This document shows, piece by piece, positions 25,322-34,668 of a stretch of 64,000 nt of DNA. This stretch comes from Mucilaginibacter_A sp964251965 (GTDB taxonomy: Bacteria; Bacteroidota; Bacteroidia; Sphingobacteriales; Sphingobacteriaceae): NCBI GenBank assembly GCA_964251965.1, contig CAXULQ010000001.1:620001-684000 (forward strand), read 5' to 3'. The notes below the pieces were generated by a model, which was not told the DNA's origin, made no database searches, and saw only the letters and a list, made by a program, of their open reading frames with translations. The stretch's first letter is position 1. The number at the start of each line of letters is the position of its first letter. A program made the position numbers and the translations under genes.

Positions 25322-25437
25322 AATCAACCATCAAATGGGTTGAAACCCATTTTTACAAAATCGGCCGAGCCTACAGCTCTGCTAAATAGACGTATTGTAG
25401 GTACATTTTGTAGCAATGGGTTTAAACCCGTTGATTT
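25322..25437. repeat. REPIN- or MITE-like imperfect inverted repeat
   Basis: Two short palindromes, AATGGGTTGAAACCCATT (25334-25351) and CAATGGGTTTAAACCCGTTG (25414-25433), face each other. Each is flanked by ATCAAC on the outside and TACAAAAT on the inside, so the whole 116 bp can fold on itself. The centre holds CCTACA/TGTAGG. Two REP-like palindromes in inverted orientation is the REPIN layout; no transposase is nearby. Confidence 0.6.
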
Positions 25438-25496
25438 TATTTCAATCTATAAATTCCTTAAATAATTAACGTATTTTTGAATATTAAAATACTGTC

Positions 25497-25652
25497 ATGG
25501 AAAAAGATAAAGAGCAAGTACTTGTAGGTATTCCTTCATTTTTAAAGAAAGTGATTCAGGACAAAAAGGATATTAAAGAAGCTTTGCAGCAAAAAAAACC
25601 TTTAAATGATTTGGTAAAAGAAAAAGGTATCAATTTTGTTAAACCTTTATAA
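25497..25652 (+). CDS. small 51-residue protein upstream of DUF6169 gene
   Basis: An open frame from ATG 25497 encodes MEKDKEQVLVGIPSFLKKVI and continues with a Lys-rich helix (QDKKDIKEALQQKKPLNDLV) to a stop at 25652. It overlaps the next gene by 17 bases. Size, charge and overlap resemble the first gene of a toxin-antitoxin-like pair, or a small regulator of its neighbour. I do not recognise a family. It is short enough to be missed by default gene finders. Confidence 0.5.
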   Translation: MEKDKEQVLVGIPSFLKKVIQDKKDIKEALQQKKPLNDLVKEKGINFVKPL

Positions 25653-26091
25653 AATTGAGCCTTCTGAAGATGGCCTGACTTACCACTTTACCACAAGATT
25701 TAATATTACATATCAATTAGCGTTAACGGCCTATCCTTTAGGAGAAGTTAACGCTTTTTCTTTGTCTTTATATCCTGATAAAGAACCAACACAAATAGAT
25801 TATTGGATTAAAAACACGGTTGTAAAAATTGTGGCCGATATACTTCTTAAAGAATCAAATGTGATTATCTATGTTTGTGATAATGAGGATAACAGAGAAG
25901 ATAAAAGGCATATCGCATTTGAATATTGGTATAAAAAAGCATCAAAAATTTATACATATATCAACAAATATGATTACTTTATTGTATCCGAAAATGGTTA
26001 CAAGTTAAACTCTTCAATTCTGTACAATTCAAATAATTTTCTGGAAAGTTATATTATCGAAGAATTTAAAAAAGCATTAGATATAAGTTAA
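25636..26091 (+). CDS. DUF6169-like protein
   Basis: The 151-residue protein begins (M)LNLYKIEPSEDGLTYHFTTR from a TTG at 25636, inside the end of the upstream small gene. No later Met is available before the conserved N-terminal strand. It contains YVCDNEDNREDKRHIAFEYW and YKKASKIYTYINKYDYFIVS, which I associate with the Bacteroidota family DUF6169, from memory. The protein is soluble with no signal peptide. Its function is unknown. The 17-base overlap implies translational coupling to the small gene. Confidence 0.65.
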   Translation: MLNLYKIEPSEDGLTYHFTTRFNITYQLALTAYPLGEVNAFSLSLYPDKEPTQIDYWIKNTVVKIVADILLKESNVIIYVCDNEDNREDKRHIAFEYWYKKASKIYTYINKYDYFIVSENGYKLNSSILYNSNNFLESYIIEEFKKALDIS

Positions 26092-26222
26092 AGTTTTTTT
26101 GCAGTATCCAGCAGATGTTAACAGCATAAAGCAGTACATTTCCCAATAAAAGATTTAAGGCCAGTATTTATATTTTGCACTAAATCTTTTACCTTAACCT
26201 TTTCTATGAATGCTGTTTTTAT

Positions 26223-27170
26223 ATGACAAAATCTACTTTTCTATGCTTGGTACTACTTTCAATTTCATGCTTTTCGTGCCGACGCAAAATCCAGACAACT
26301 GAACGTTACAAGGAAAGCGATTCTGCCTTAATTGCGCGTACTAAAACTTCCTTCAAATCTGTTATTGGCATTCCGTTTACCGAAGTTTACCGGCGGTTTG
26401 CTAACGGTGTTTCTTTTAATGCAACTGGTTATCAGCTAAAACCTTCCTGGAAAATCAATTTTAAATCGGATACTTTGGTTGCTGTTTTTAGTCCGATAAA
26501 ATTGCGTTTTTACGATCTGCCTTTAAACTTAGACCACGATTCGATCTTTAACTTTTCGGGAGCCTGGTTTAAGGCACGCAAAATCAGCAGAGACAGTTTG
26601 AAATTTCAGGTTTTGGAAGTGAAAAACAAGATCATCAACTGGAAAGGATCAAATGTGTATGTTACTTTTTATGCGGAGGAATATATCAAGAAACAACATT
26701 TCAGCGTACAAAAACTCCGGCAAACCACCAAAAACGATACCGTTTATATCCGAGACCTGATCACGAAAACCAGTCGCGATTCTACCAAAACATTTGCAGC
26801 ACAGCAACCTGTTATTTTAACAAGCAAAACGGCAAACGTTAAGGTTACCAATGCCAAGTTAAAAGCTAAAAATCTGGATAATTACTACGTACCCGAAACC
26901 CTGTTTTATCCGGAATATAGCGTAACCATTAACAAAGCTTATGCAGATTTTCACCACAGTTTCGCCGTTCGGGTTGATGCAAAAGGACAATTACATTTTG
27001 TAGAACCAATGGAAATGATGTCGCCCGGCGAAGATGAAAATACCATCAAAGTAATGAAAGGCATTATGGATGGCTATCTTACACATTACCTGCAAATTAC
27101 GCCGGGCAAAACTTTAGGCATCCCGCATGATAGTTTGATTTTGGTTGACGTAAGGGGAAATAAAGGTTGA
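26223..27170 (+). CDS. DUF4831-like lipoprotein of unknown function
   Basis: The 315-residue protein has a lipobox signal (LVLLSISCFSCRRK, Cys at about 19 preceded by an S) and a mature part without domains I can name with certainty. Visible segments include VIGIPFTEVYRRFANGVSF, SFNATGYQLKPSWKINFKSD, LRFYDLPLNLDHDSIFNFSG and TLFYPEYSVTINKAYADFHH. It is probably periplasm- or surface-anchored. It is followed by a motif hairpin and a composite intergenic repeat. The DUF4831 label is tentative. Confidence 0.5.
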   Translation: MTKSTFLCLVLLSISCFSCRRKIQTTERYKESDSALIARTKTSFKSVIGIPFTEVYRRFANGVSFNATGYQLKPSWKINFKSDTLVAVFSPIKLRFYDLPLNLDHDSIFNFSGAWFKARKISRDSLKFQVLEVKNKIINWKGSNVYVTFYAEEYIKKQHFSVQKLRQTTKNDTVYIRDLITKTSRDSTKTFAAQQPVILTSKTANVKVTNAKLKAKNLDNYYVPETLFYPEYSVTINKAYADFHHSFAVRVDAKGQLHFVEPMEMMSPGEDENTIKVMKGIMDGYLTHYLQITPGKTLGIPHDSLILVDVRGNKG

Positions 27171-27270
27171 TGCTGTTTTTATCGGTGTAAAAACAGTATT
27201 AAAAAAAGATGAACAATTCATTACGTTTTCTTGGCCATGCCGAAATTTTTTCGGTATCCCATCAAAAAAG
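27171..27270. repeat. composite intergenic repeat, copy A (motif hairpin plus REP)
   Basis: This segment directly follows the lipoprotein stop codon. It begins with TGCTGTTTTTATCGGTG and TAAAAACAGTA, an inverted pair of the TAAAAACAG motif, then GAACAATTCATTACG, then the REP-like palindrome TGCCGAAATTTTTTCGGTA ending in TCCCATC. The same three parts in the same order occur at 31086-31197. The rest of the 323-base gap to 27494 is AT-rich and has another motif copy at 27359 but no gene. Confidence 0.65.
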
Positions 27271-27493
27271 TAATTGAAATAAGATCATTCAGCTGCGCTC
27301 ATGGCGACAGACCCTTACTTCGTAATTATTTACCGACTATTTGCTCATTTTACGCCGATAAAAACAGTATTAAACTAAAACGCCCTATTCCGCATCGTTT
27401 CTGTTAAAAAATTGTTAAAAAATTTAAATTTTTCTTTCAACTAAAATAAAATTAAAAAATTAGTTATATCTTGATTGCCGTAAGCATTTGCGT

Positions 27494-30286
27494 ATGAAAG
27501 GAATAATTTTTACTCTGATTTGTTGTTTGGCAACCCAGTTTTTAATGGCACAAAATAGTTATCGCATCAAAGGCAGCGTTGCCGATACGGTGGCAAACGT
27601 AAAGCTCAAAAACACCAGCGTAGTGGTTTTAAACGCTAGAGATTCTACCCTCAAAAAGTTTACGCGGGTTGCAGAAGACGGAACTTTCAGTATCAATGGA
27701 TTATCAAAAGGCAAGTTTATCCTGCTCGTTTCTTACCCAAATTATGCAGATTATGTAGATAATTTTACGTTGGATTCCATCAATAAAGAACACGATTTTA
27801 AGCGGATTTCTATGCTGCTAAAGGCGCGTTTGCTGGCTGGTGTAATTATCAAAGGCACCAAAGCGGCCATCAAAATAAAAGGCGATACCACAGAGTTTAA
27901 TGCTTCCAGTTTTACCGTTCAGCCAAACGCTAAAGTGGAAGATTTATTAAAGCAGTTGCCTGGCATACAAGTAGATAAAGACGGAAAAATTACGGCGCAA
28001 GGCCAAACGGTAAATAAAGTTTTGGTTGATGGCGAAGAGTTTTTTGGTGATGACCCAACACTTGTTACCAAAAACATCCGCAGTGATATGGTGGATAAAG
28101 TACAGCTTTACGATAAAGCCAGCGACCAGGCAGCTTTTACCGGCGTGGACGATGGCAAGAAAACGAAAACCATCAACATTAAATTAAAAGAAGATAAAAA
28201 GAATGGTTATTTTGGTAAAGCGGATTTTGGTGCGGGCACGAACGGTTTTTACCAGGAGCAGTTATTGTTCAACAAATTTTGGGGCAAAAAGAAATTGTCG
28301 GCTTATGGAACTTTGGCCAATACCGGCAAAACTGGTTTGGGCTGGGAAGACAGCAATAAATACGGTGCGTCCAATGCCAACACCGAAGTTGGCGATGATG
28401 GCAGCATCAGTATTTATTTTAGCGGTGGTGATGACCTGGATTCTTTTGACGGAAGGTACAATGGACAAGGCATTCCAACAGCCAGAACTGGTGGCCTGCA
28501 TTTTGACAATAAATGGAACAGTGATAAAGAAAGCATCAATACCAATTACAAAACGGGTTTTTTAAACGTAAAAGGTAACCGTGATAACCTGACGCAGAAT
28601 ACTTTACCAACTGGCTTGATTAAAAGTAATACCGCACAGGATTTTAACAATTCAATTTTCCGTCAGAAGCTGGATGCTGCATATACGGTAAAACTGGATA
28701 CTACTTCAACTTTAAAATTGACGATTGACGGCACCATTAAAAGCAATAAAACCCGGAATAATTATTTGGCAACGAGTTTGCGTGGCAACGACACTTTACT
28801 AAACCAAAGCAACCGGATATTAACCAACGACGGTGATGAGAAAATTTTAAACGCAAGCCTTTTTTACACCAAGAAATTCAAGAAAAAAGGCCGGACTTTT
28901 ACGGCAAATTTTACCGAGGCATTAAATCAAAACGATACCAAAGGTTACCTAAACACCAATATCAGTTACTACAACAATCTGGGGCGATTGGATAGCACGC
29001 AGCGTGTTAATCAATATAAAACCAATGATATAAACAGCAGCATATTTAATTCTAACTTTACATTTTCTGAGCCGCTTTCTAAAACAATTACCTTAACGGG
29101 CAATTATCGGTTTATTTTTAATAACAGCAGTATCAATCGGTTATCTTACAACCAATCTTTGCCCGGAGAATATGACCAGGTTGACAGAACGCTGAGTAAC
29201 AATTACAAACTGAACCAGATCAGCAACCAGGCCGGTGCTGTTTTTAACTATAAAAAAAACAAAACCACTTTTAATTTCGGGACGAAAATAGCTGATGTAA
29301 AATTTGATCAGACAGATTTATTCGCTAACAACGAGCTTAAAAGAAATTTTATCAATTATAATCCGCAGGCCAGTTATCAATACCGTTTTTCTGCCCAGCG
29401 TTCCATACGTTTTGATTATAATGGCAACAACACACAGCCAACCATAGATCAGATCCAGCCGGTAAGGGTGAACACAGATCCACTAAATATCACGATTGGA
29501 AACCCGGATTTAAAACCATCGTTTACCAATCGGTTAAGCACTTATTATAATTCGTATAAGGTTTTGAGCGGACAATCTATATATGTAGGTGGTTCGTATT
29601 CAATAACTTCAAACCCAATTATCAATAATACCACAACAGATTCTGCCGGAAAAAGTGTTTATCAATCCATCAATCTCCACGGACAACAAACGGCGAACTT
29701 TTATATGTATGGAGGTTATAATCAGAAAATAAAATTTATGGACCTGAATGGTGGTTTAAACATCAATGCAAACGGTAATACTTATTATAGCATCACTAAC
29801 GGTGCACTAAATAAAACGCAATCTTACACTTATAGTGTTTCTGGCCGGCTTTCTAAATATAAAGAAAAAAAGTATGATGCCTATCTTATAGGAGGTCCAA
29901 CTTTTACCAGAAGCCAGTCATCACTGTTAACGTCAGTCAACAATAATGGAACAGGTTTTACTGCCAGAGCAGGTTTAGATTATTACCTGCCAAAGAAATT
30001 TCAGATTAGCACAGACGGAAACTATGAATATCAGGGTAAAACAATTTCTTTTAACCAGGATTTTCAACGGACGATTATTAATGCCAGTTTAAGTAAAGCT
30101 TTTTTTAAGGATGAAAGTTTAAAGTTAACCGCTACTGTTAATGATTTGCTAAACCAAAATACTGGTTTTAGCCGGAGCGCGACCAGCACGCAGCTTACCC
30201 AAAGCACTTATACCACTATCCGCCGGTATTTTATGTTCTCAATTGTATATGATTTTAGCAAAATGGGCGGTGCCCCCAATAAATAA
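27494..30286 (+). CDS. outer-membrane CarboxypepD_reg/beta-barrel protein (TonB-receptor-like)
   Basis: The 930-residue protein (ATG at 27494; a TTG two codons upstream is less likely) has a signal peptide (KGIIFTLICCLATQFLMAQ). An N-terminal carboxypeptidase-regulatory-like domain follows (about 20-110). Then comes a plug-like region with VEDLLKQLPGIQVDKDGKIT and VNKVLVDGEEFFGDDPTLVT, and an outer-membrane beta-barrel (about 230-930). This is the OMP_b-brl_3 architecture often annotated as TonB-dependent receptor. The GLPGLI gene follows after 4 bases, a frequent pairing in Bacteroidota. The ligand cannot be inferred. Confidence 0.85.
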   Translation: MKGIIFTLICCLATQFLMAQNSYRIKGSVADTVANVKLKNTSVVVLNARDSTLKKFTRVAEDGTFSINGLSKGKFILLVSYPNYADYVDNFTLDSINKEHDFKRISMLLKARLLAGVIIKGTKAAIKIKGDTTEFNASSFTVQPNAKVEDLLKQLPGIQVDKDGKITAQGQTVNKVLVDGEEFFGDDPTLVTKNIRSDMVDKVQLYDKASDQAAFTGVDDGKKTKTINIKLKEDKKNGYFGKADFGAGTNGFYQEQLLFNKFWGKKKLSAYGTLANTGKTGLGWEDSNKYGASNANTEVGDDGSISIYFSGGDDLDSFDGRYNGQGIPTARTGGLHFDNKWNSDKESINTNYKTGFLNVKGNRDNLTQNTLPTGLIKSNTAQDFNNSIFRQKLDAAYTVKLDTTSTLKLTIDGTIKSNKTRNNYLATSLRGNDTLLNQSNRILTNDGDEKILNASLFYTKKFKKKGRTFTANFTEALNQNDTKGYLNTNISYYNNLGRLDSTQRVNQYKTNDINSSIFNSNFTFSEPLSKTITLTGNYRFIFNNSSINRLSYNQSLPGEYDQVDRTLSNNYKLNQISNQAGAVFNYKKNKTTFNFGTKIADVKFDQTDLFANNELKRNFINYNPQASYQYRFSAQRSIRFDYNGNNTQPTIDQIQPVRVNTDPLNITIGNPDLKPSFTNRLSTYYNSYKVLSGQSIYVGGSYSITSNPIINNTTTDSAGKSVYQSINLHGQQTANFYMYGGYNQKIKFMDLNGGLNINANGNTYYSITNGALNKTQSYTYSVSGRLSKYKEKKYDAYLIGGPTFTRSQSSLLTSVNNNGTGFTARAGLDYYLPKKFQISTDGNYEYQGKTISFNQDFQRTIINASLSKAFFKDESLKLTATVNDLLNQNTGFSRSATSTQLTQSTYTTIRRYFMFSIVYDFSKMGGAPNK

Positions 30287-30290
30287 AAAA

Positions 30291-31058
30291 ATGAAAAAAA
30301 TTATTGTGATTGCAATTTTCTTGCTTGCCTGTCAACAGGATTTTGCGCAAAACATACATTTTACAACCGTTGGTTCTATCGAGTTTGAAAAAAGCATCAA
30401 CATGTTTGCGGCGATGAAAAAACAGATCAACAAAGACAACGAAAGTTACATGCAGCAGGCTTACGATCAGTACAAAAAAACCCAGCCGCAGTTTAAAAAG
30501 CTAAAAAGCACTTTGTATTTTTCGAATAATACAACCCTGTTTAAACCCGAAGCCGAAGATGGAACGCAAGGTGGATTTTTCGGAAGCGCGCAGGCGACAC
30601 AAAACAATATCATCCGTACCGATTTAGGAACAGGAACTTTTATCGATCAGAAAAAAGTGTTTGAAGAAACGTTTTTGGTGAAAGACAGCATCCGCAACAT
30701 CAACTGGAAAATTACCGACGAAACCCGCGATATTGCCGGTTATACTTGTCGGCGTGCAAATGCTATTGTGTTAGATTCCATTTACGTGGTTGCTTTCTAT
30801 ACCGATGAAATTGCGGTTTCCGGCGGACCAGAATCTTTTACCGGTTTGCCCGGCATGATTTTGGGCGTTGCCTTGCCGCACGAAAACATTAGCTGGTTTG
30901 CCACTAAAGTAAATGAAATTGCCGTTGATCCTAAAAATTTGAATCCGCCAACCAAAGGCAAACCTGTAAACAACAAGCAGTTGCGTGCCACTTTGCAAGC
31001 CGCTTTAAAAGATTGGGGCGATTATGCTAAGGAATCTTTTAAAGCATTGTTGTTGTGA
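30291..31058 (+). CDS. GLPGLI family protein
   Basis: The 255-residue protein (ATG at 30291) has a signal peptide (KKIIVIAIFLLACQQDFAQ) and the name-giving motif as FTGLPGMILGVALPHENISW (about residues 192-211), followed by TKVNEIAVDPKNLNPPTKGK. Other family blocks are WKITDETRDIAGYTCRRANA and VVAFYTDEIAVSGGPESFTG. Function is unknown; the family is commonly encoded beside TonB-receptor-like barrels, as here, so it may assist the barrel. The long upstream extension of the frame overlaps the barrel gene and is not used. Confidence 0.88.
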   Translation: MKKIIVIAIFLLACQQDFAQNIHFTTVGSIEFEKSINMFAAMKKQINKDNESYMQQAYDQYKKTQPQFKKLKSTLYFSNNTTLFKPEAEDGTQGGFFGSAQATQNNIIRTDLGTGTFIDQKKVFEETFLVKDSIRNINWKITDETRDIAGYTCRRANAIVLDSIYVVAFYTDEIAVSGGPESFTGLPGMILGVALPHENISWFATKVNEIAVDPKNLNPPTKGKPVNNKQLRATLQAALKDWGDYAKESFKALLL

Positions 31059-31498
31059 TTTTTGGGTGATAAAAGAAGCATTAATGTTGATCCTGTTTTT
31101 ATCGGTATAAAACAGTATCATGAAACTTGAACAATGAATTACAAATATTCCGGCTGCTTTGCCATACCGAATTTATTTCGGCATCTCATTATAGGTGCGT
31201 TGGTCGAATGCCGTCCGGAGGCGATCCGAAATGCTTGAATTTTTGGTTCTTTTTGTTCAAGCAAAAATAACAGACAAAAGAAAAACTCGATGAAGATGCT
31301 TCGATAAACTCAGCATGACAAGGTGCAGACTCAGCAGGCGTTTACTAATTTTTAGGTGATAAAAGAAGCATCAGACGTTAAGCAGTGTAATTGCCACGGC
31401 CTTTAGGTGGATGATGAACAGAAAAACAGGCTTTAGCCAAACCACGAAACGCTTTTAGATTTATTTGAAAATGAAAGAAGAAAAAAACCTTACAGTTT
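31059..31498. repeat. 440-bp repeat-bearing intergenic region
   Basis: Two motif copies GATAAAAGAAGCAT (31069, 31359) flank composite repeat copy B (31086-31197: CCTGTTTTTATCGGTATAAA, GAACAATGAATTAC, TACCGAATTTATTTCGGCA, TCTCATTA). Further along there is a REP-like stretch GATGCTTCGATAAACTCAGC at 31297-31316, a type widespread between Bacteroidota genes. No gene of convincing length lies here. Confidence 0.6.
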
Positions 31499-32344
31499 TC
31501 AACCTACAAAATTCAAAATCAGCTGGTTTACTTTTGCAGGTTTTTCGTGGTGCAGCCAATGAGATGCTTCTTCCAGCACAATCAGCTTTCCTTTTGTACA
31601 CATCAGGTTGCTTTTTTCTGCCATTCCGGGCAGCAAAAAGGTATCTTTTTTGCCCCACAGAATTAACGTTGGAACATTGATGCGTTTTAAACCAGGCTTG
31701 CTGTATTTGTAAGCGCGATACCAGTTAATCATGCTTCCCACAGTAGCAGGATTTTGCCAGGCTGCTTTATATTGATTAAGTTCTGCTTTGGAAAAAGCGT
31801 TTTTATTAGCTGTTTTTACCATACTTTTTCCTAATAGTTTGAAGTTAGACCAGCTAAGCAGCCATTCCGGTAAACGCGGAATCTGGAAAAACCCGAAATA
31901 CCAGCTGCGTAACAATTGCTTCGGGTTACTTTTTAAAGTATCGCCCATTACTTTTAAGTGAGGCATGTTGAGGATGATCAGTTTTTCAACCAGTTCGGGA
32001 TACTGGCCGGCAACTTCCCAGGCAATTCCGCCGCCCCAATCATGGCCAACCAGAATTATTTTTTGGGTTGATAATTGTTTAATCAGCGCTGCCGCATCCG
32101 CTATCAAATTTTCAATACAGTAGGCTTTAACGCCTTTTGGTTTGCTGCTCAAGTTGTAGCCGCGCTGATCGGGCGCGATAACGCGATAGCCTTTCTCTGC
32201 AAAAAACAACAGTTGGTTTTTCCAGCTCAAAGAAAACTCTGGGAAACCGTGCAGAAAAAGTATAGTTTTTCCTTGTTGCGGGCCGGCGGTTGCTGCGTGT
32301 AAAGTAATTCCGTTTACCTCGTAAAACCTGCTGCTGATTTCCAT
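31499..32344 (-). CDS. alpha/beta hydrolase (epoxide hydrolase/haloalkane dehalogenase-like)
   Basis: The 281-residue protein has an alpha/beta-hydrolase fold with the oxyanion motif LFLHGFPEFSLSWKNQL, the nucleophile elbow LVGHDWGGGIAWEV (nucleophile Asp, D103 by count) and a C-terminal ASHWLHHEKP carrying the catalytic His. A late Asp/Glu lies in LWGKKDTFLLP. An Asp nucleophile with HGFP is the pattern of soluble epoxide hydrolases and related dehalogenases; the substrate is unknown. It has no operon partners. Confidence 0.82.
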   Translation of the reverse strand: MEISSRFYEVNGITLHAATAGPQQGKTILFLHGFPEFSLSWKNQLLFFAEKGYRVIAPDQRGYNLSSKPKGVKAYCIENLIADAAALIKQLSTQKIILVGHDWGGGIAWEVAGQYPELVEKLIILNMPHLKVMGDTLKSNPKQLLRSWYFGFFQIPRLPEWLLSWSNFKLLGKSMVKTANKNAFSKAELNQYKAAWQNPATVGSMINWYRAYKYSKPGLKRINVPTLILWGKKDTFLLPGMAEKSNLMCTKGKLIVLEEASHWLHHEKPAKVNQLILNFVG

Positions 32345-32485
32345 ATCAAAACCTTTTTAGTGATACGGATATTACAGCAGAGAGCATAATGCTGTTTTTA
32401 TCGACAGAAAATTATACATCGCATAACAAAACTGCGATCATGAATTTTATGCTGTAAAAGAAGCATCAGGTTGAAATTCAACTTA

Positions 32486-33895
32486 TTAAGTATTGGAATT
32501 ATCGGTTTGCATATTCTTCCGCTTAAACCAATAGTACATCGGCACACCGGTTAACATCAAAACCATTCCTAAGGCAGCTTCACGCGGACGACTGTAAAAA
32601 GTATTGATAAACAAACCAACGCAAAATACAACTACAATTGCCGGCACTACCGGATAGCCCCAAACTTTGTACGGCCGTTCGGCATCCGGCATTTTTTTCC
32701 GCAGAATAAAAACGCCTAAAGCGGTTGCGCCGTAGTAGATAAAAACTGCAAAAACGATCATGTCCGTCAGCTGGTCGAACGTACCCGAAAGCACCAGCAA
32801 ACAAGCCCAAACGCCCTGATAAAGCAGGGAATTTACGGGAGCCTGCGCTTTATTCAATTTGGCTGCTTTCGGAAAAAACAAACCTTCCTGCGCCATGGCA
32901 AAATACGGGCGCGCGCTGGCCAGAACAGTGGCATGGGTACAACCGAGCGTTGTGATCAAAACCAAAATCGAAATGAAAATGCCGCCGCTGCTTCCCCAAA
33001 AACTTTTTACGGCTTCGATAGCTGCAATTTGGTTGCCGGATTGATTTATTTTTTCTAACGTAGAAATTGGTAAAAGCGATAAATAAGTGGCGTTGACGAG
33101 CAAGTACAACGCAATTACGATAAAAACACCTGCGGCAATTCCTTTCGGGATATTTTGTTTGGCATCTTTGATTTCTCCGCCTAAAAAACCAATCGCCGCC
33201 CAGCCCTGGTAAGCCCAAAATGCTGATAACATAGCGGTAAAAACAGCACTGATGGTAACCGGAGCGTTGTTAGTAGTTTGCAAACTGAAACTTAGTGCTA
33301 CTGCGGTATGCGGACTGTTAAGCCCGAAAGCAATAATGGTAAATATGCCGATAAACACCAACACCAAAATTATATTGCTCATTCCCGCACCGGTTTTAAC
33401 GCCGCGTGTATTGATCCAGGTTAGCAAAACGATCAGCAGAATTGCAGTCAGTTTAACCGAAAAATTGGCAAAAGGATAAAAAATTCCACCTAAAGTGAAG
33501 TTTGTCAGTTCTGGAAATAATTGCTGAAAATGAAACAAGTTATTAAGCGATTGCGCAAACACATAAGCCAGCGAAGAAATAGCCGCAGTTTGAATCACCG
33601 TAAACAGCGACCAGCCAAAAATAAAAGCAAAAAAACGGTTGTAAATTTTTTTGAAATACGCGTATTCTCCGCCTGTATCGGCCAGCAAACCGGCAACTTC
33701 TGCATTGCTTAAAGCACCAAACAGCGTGATGATGCCGCCCAGCAGCCAGGCAATTAAAACCCAGCCGGAAGAGTGCAGTTCGGCAGCCATCGGTGCCACT
33801 TTTTTGTACACGCCAGAACCAAGAATGTTGGCGATAACCACAACGATAACGTAACGTAAACCTAAAGTGCGGTTAAGTTTGGAAGGTGCATTCAT
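32486..33895 (-). CDS. APC family amino acid permease
   Basis: The protein of about 469 residues has twelve hydrophobic segments of the amino acid-polyamine-organocation superfamily. It starts near MNAPSKLNRTLGLRYVIVVV with the helix-1 glycine-rich turn ANILGSGVYKK. It contains AFWAYQGWAAIGFLGGEIKD in the middle and VWGYPVVPAIVVVFCVGLFI near the end. I chose the ATG at 33895; 14 more codons upstream to 33937 are open but hydrophilic and Cys-rich, so that start is possible. The substrate may be an amino acid, but is not determined. It stands alone. Confidence 0.85.
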   Translation of the reverse strand: MNAPSKLNRTLGLRYVIVVVIANILGSGVYKKVAPMAAELHSSGWVLIAWLLGGIITLFGALSNAEVAGLLADTGGEYAYFKKIYNRFFAFIFGWSLFTVIQTAAISSLAYVFAQSLNNLFHFQQLFPELTNFTLGGIFYPFANFSVKLTAILLIVLLTWINTRGVKTGAGMSNIILVLVFIGIFTIIAFGLNSPHTAVALSFSLQTTNNAPVTISAVFTAMLSAFWAYQGWAAIGFLGGEIKDAKQNIPKGIAAGVFIVIALYLLVNATYLSLLPISTLEKINQSGNQIAAIEAVKSFWGSSGGIFISILVLITTLGCTHATVLASARPYFAMAQEGLFFPKAAKLNKAQAPVNSLLYQGVWACLLVLSGTFDQLTDMIVFAVFIYYGATALGVFILRKKMPDAERPYKVWGYPVVPAIVVVFCVGLFINTFYSRPREAALGMVLMLTGVPMYYWFKRKNMQTDNSNT

Positions 33896-34016
33896 GCAGC
33901 AAGTTTTAGATTTACAAGCTACTGATTTGGTCGACAAAAACCATCGAGATTTTATATATGTCGAAAATAATTTATTGGCAATAGAGTTTTAATTTCGAAA
34001 TAAACATGAATAAGAA

Positions 34017-34355
34017 ATGAAAAAACTGCTTTTTTTACTTTGGCTGTTGCCCGCAGCTTGTTTGGCGCAAACAGATTCTACACAAGTTAAACCACATGAT
34101 ATTTATTGCAAAATTTATGCAGTATCAGTTGGTTTCAGTTCCAGGTTTTCTATTAAATATGATTTTGGCCATGATAGCAATAACGGAAATCTGTCGGATA
34201 CAGAATTTAGAAAACTATCCAAACAACTGGATACTATTGATAATCAAATTGATGCTTTGAACTATATGGCTGCCCAAGGATGGGAAGTACTTGGATACAC
34301 TTCATCTTTTCAATCTCAACCTACATATCTTTTACGCAAAAAACCAACGATGTAA
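34017..34355 (+). CDS. small secreted protein (DUF4177-like tail)
   Basis: The 112-residue protein has a signal peptide (KKLLFLLWLLPAACLAQ). The mature part ends with DALNYMAAQGWEVLGYTSSF and PTYLLRKKPTM, a pattern like DUF4177-type proteins (N-x-x-A-A-Q-G-W-E-V). It is likely periplasmic. Function is unknown. A TACTTCTTTTATCGGC variant of the interspersed motif follows (34373). Confidence 0.5.
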   Translation: MKKLLFLLWLLPAACLAQTDSTQVKPHDIYCKIYAVSVGFSSRFSIKYDFGHDSNNGNLSDTEFRKLSKQLDTIDNQIDALNYMAAQGWEVLGYTSSFQSQPTYLLRKKPTM

Positions 34356-34392
34356 ATTGCAATACTTCTTTTATCGGCATAAAATCAACAAG

Positions 34393-34608
34393 CTAACGGC
34401 GTTTCCGATCCAAGTATGCACCAATCAATTGCACATTTTCGGCGGTTAAATCTTCGCCTGCTACTTCTTCTAAATTCCAGCCGCCGTTCTCTTTTAAAAT
34501 TTTGCCGATAAAAACAGTATCCTTTGTAATTCGGTACAAATTATCTTCAATTGGAATGGCGCGGCAAATGGCGTTTTTAAATATTCCGGAGATTTGAATG
34601 GCTTCCAT
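34393..34608 (-). CDS. hypothetical 71-residue protein
   Basis: The short soluble protein begins MEAIQISGIFKNAICRAIPI and ends VQLIGAYLDRKRR. It shows two beta strands, a Gly-turn (KENGGWNLEEVAGEDL) and a final helix. No family is recognised. The start is the ATG at 34608 rather than the TTG three codons earlier. A TAAAAACAG motif (34508) lies in the gene. Confidence 0.45.
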   Translation of the reverse strand: MEAIQISGIFKNAICRAIPIEDNLYRITKDTVFIGKILKENGGWNLEEVAGEDLTAENVQLIGAYLDRKRR

Positions 34609-34668
34609 AAGCTGCAAAGATAACAGAATTATAAAAGTTGATTAAACTTGGCCTTGTTCCTTTTCCAA

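Noticed and set aside
25322..25437. CRISPR-like repeat
   Set aside because: Two inverted palindromes are not direct repeats with spacers; no cas gene is nearby.
30243..30290. Upstream start for the GLPGLI gene
   Set aside because: It would place residues before a clear signal peptide and overlaps the barrel gene.
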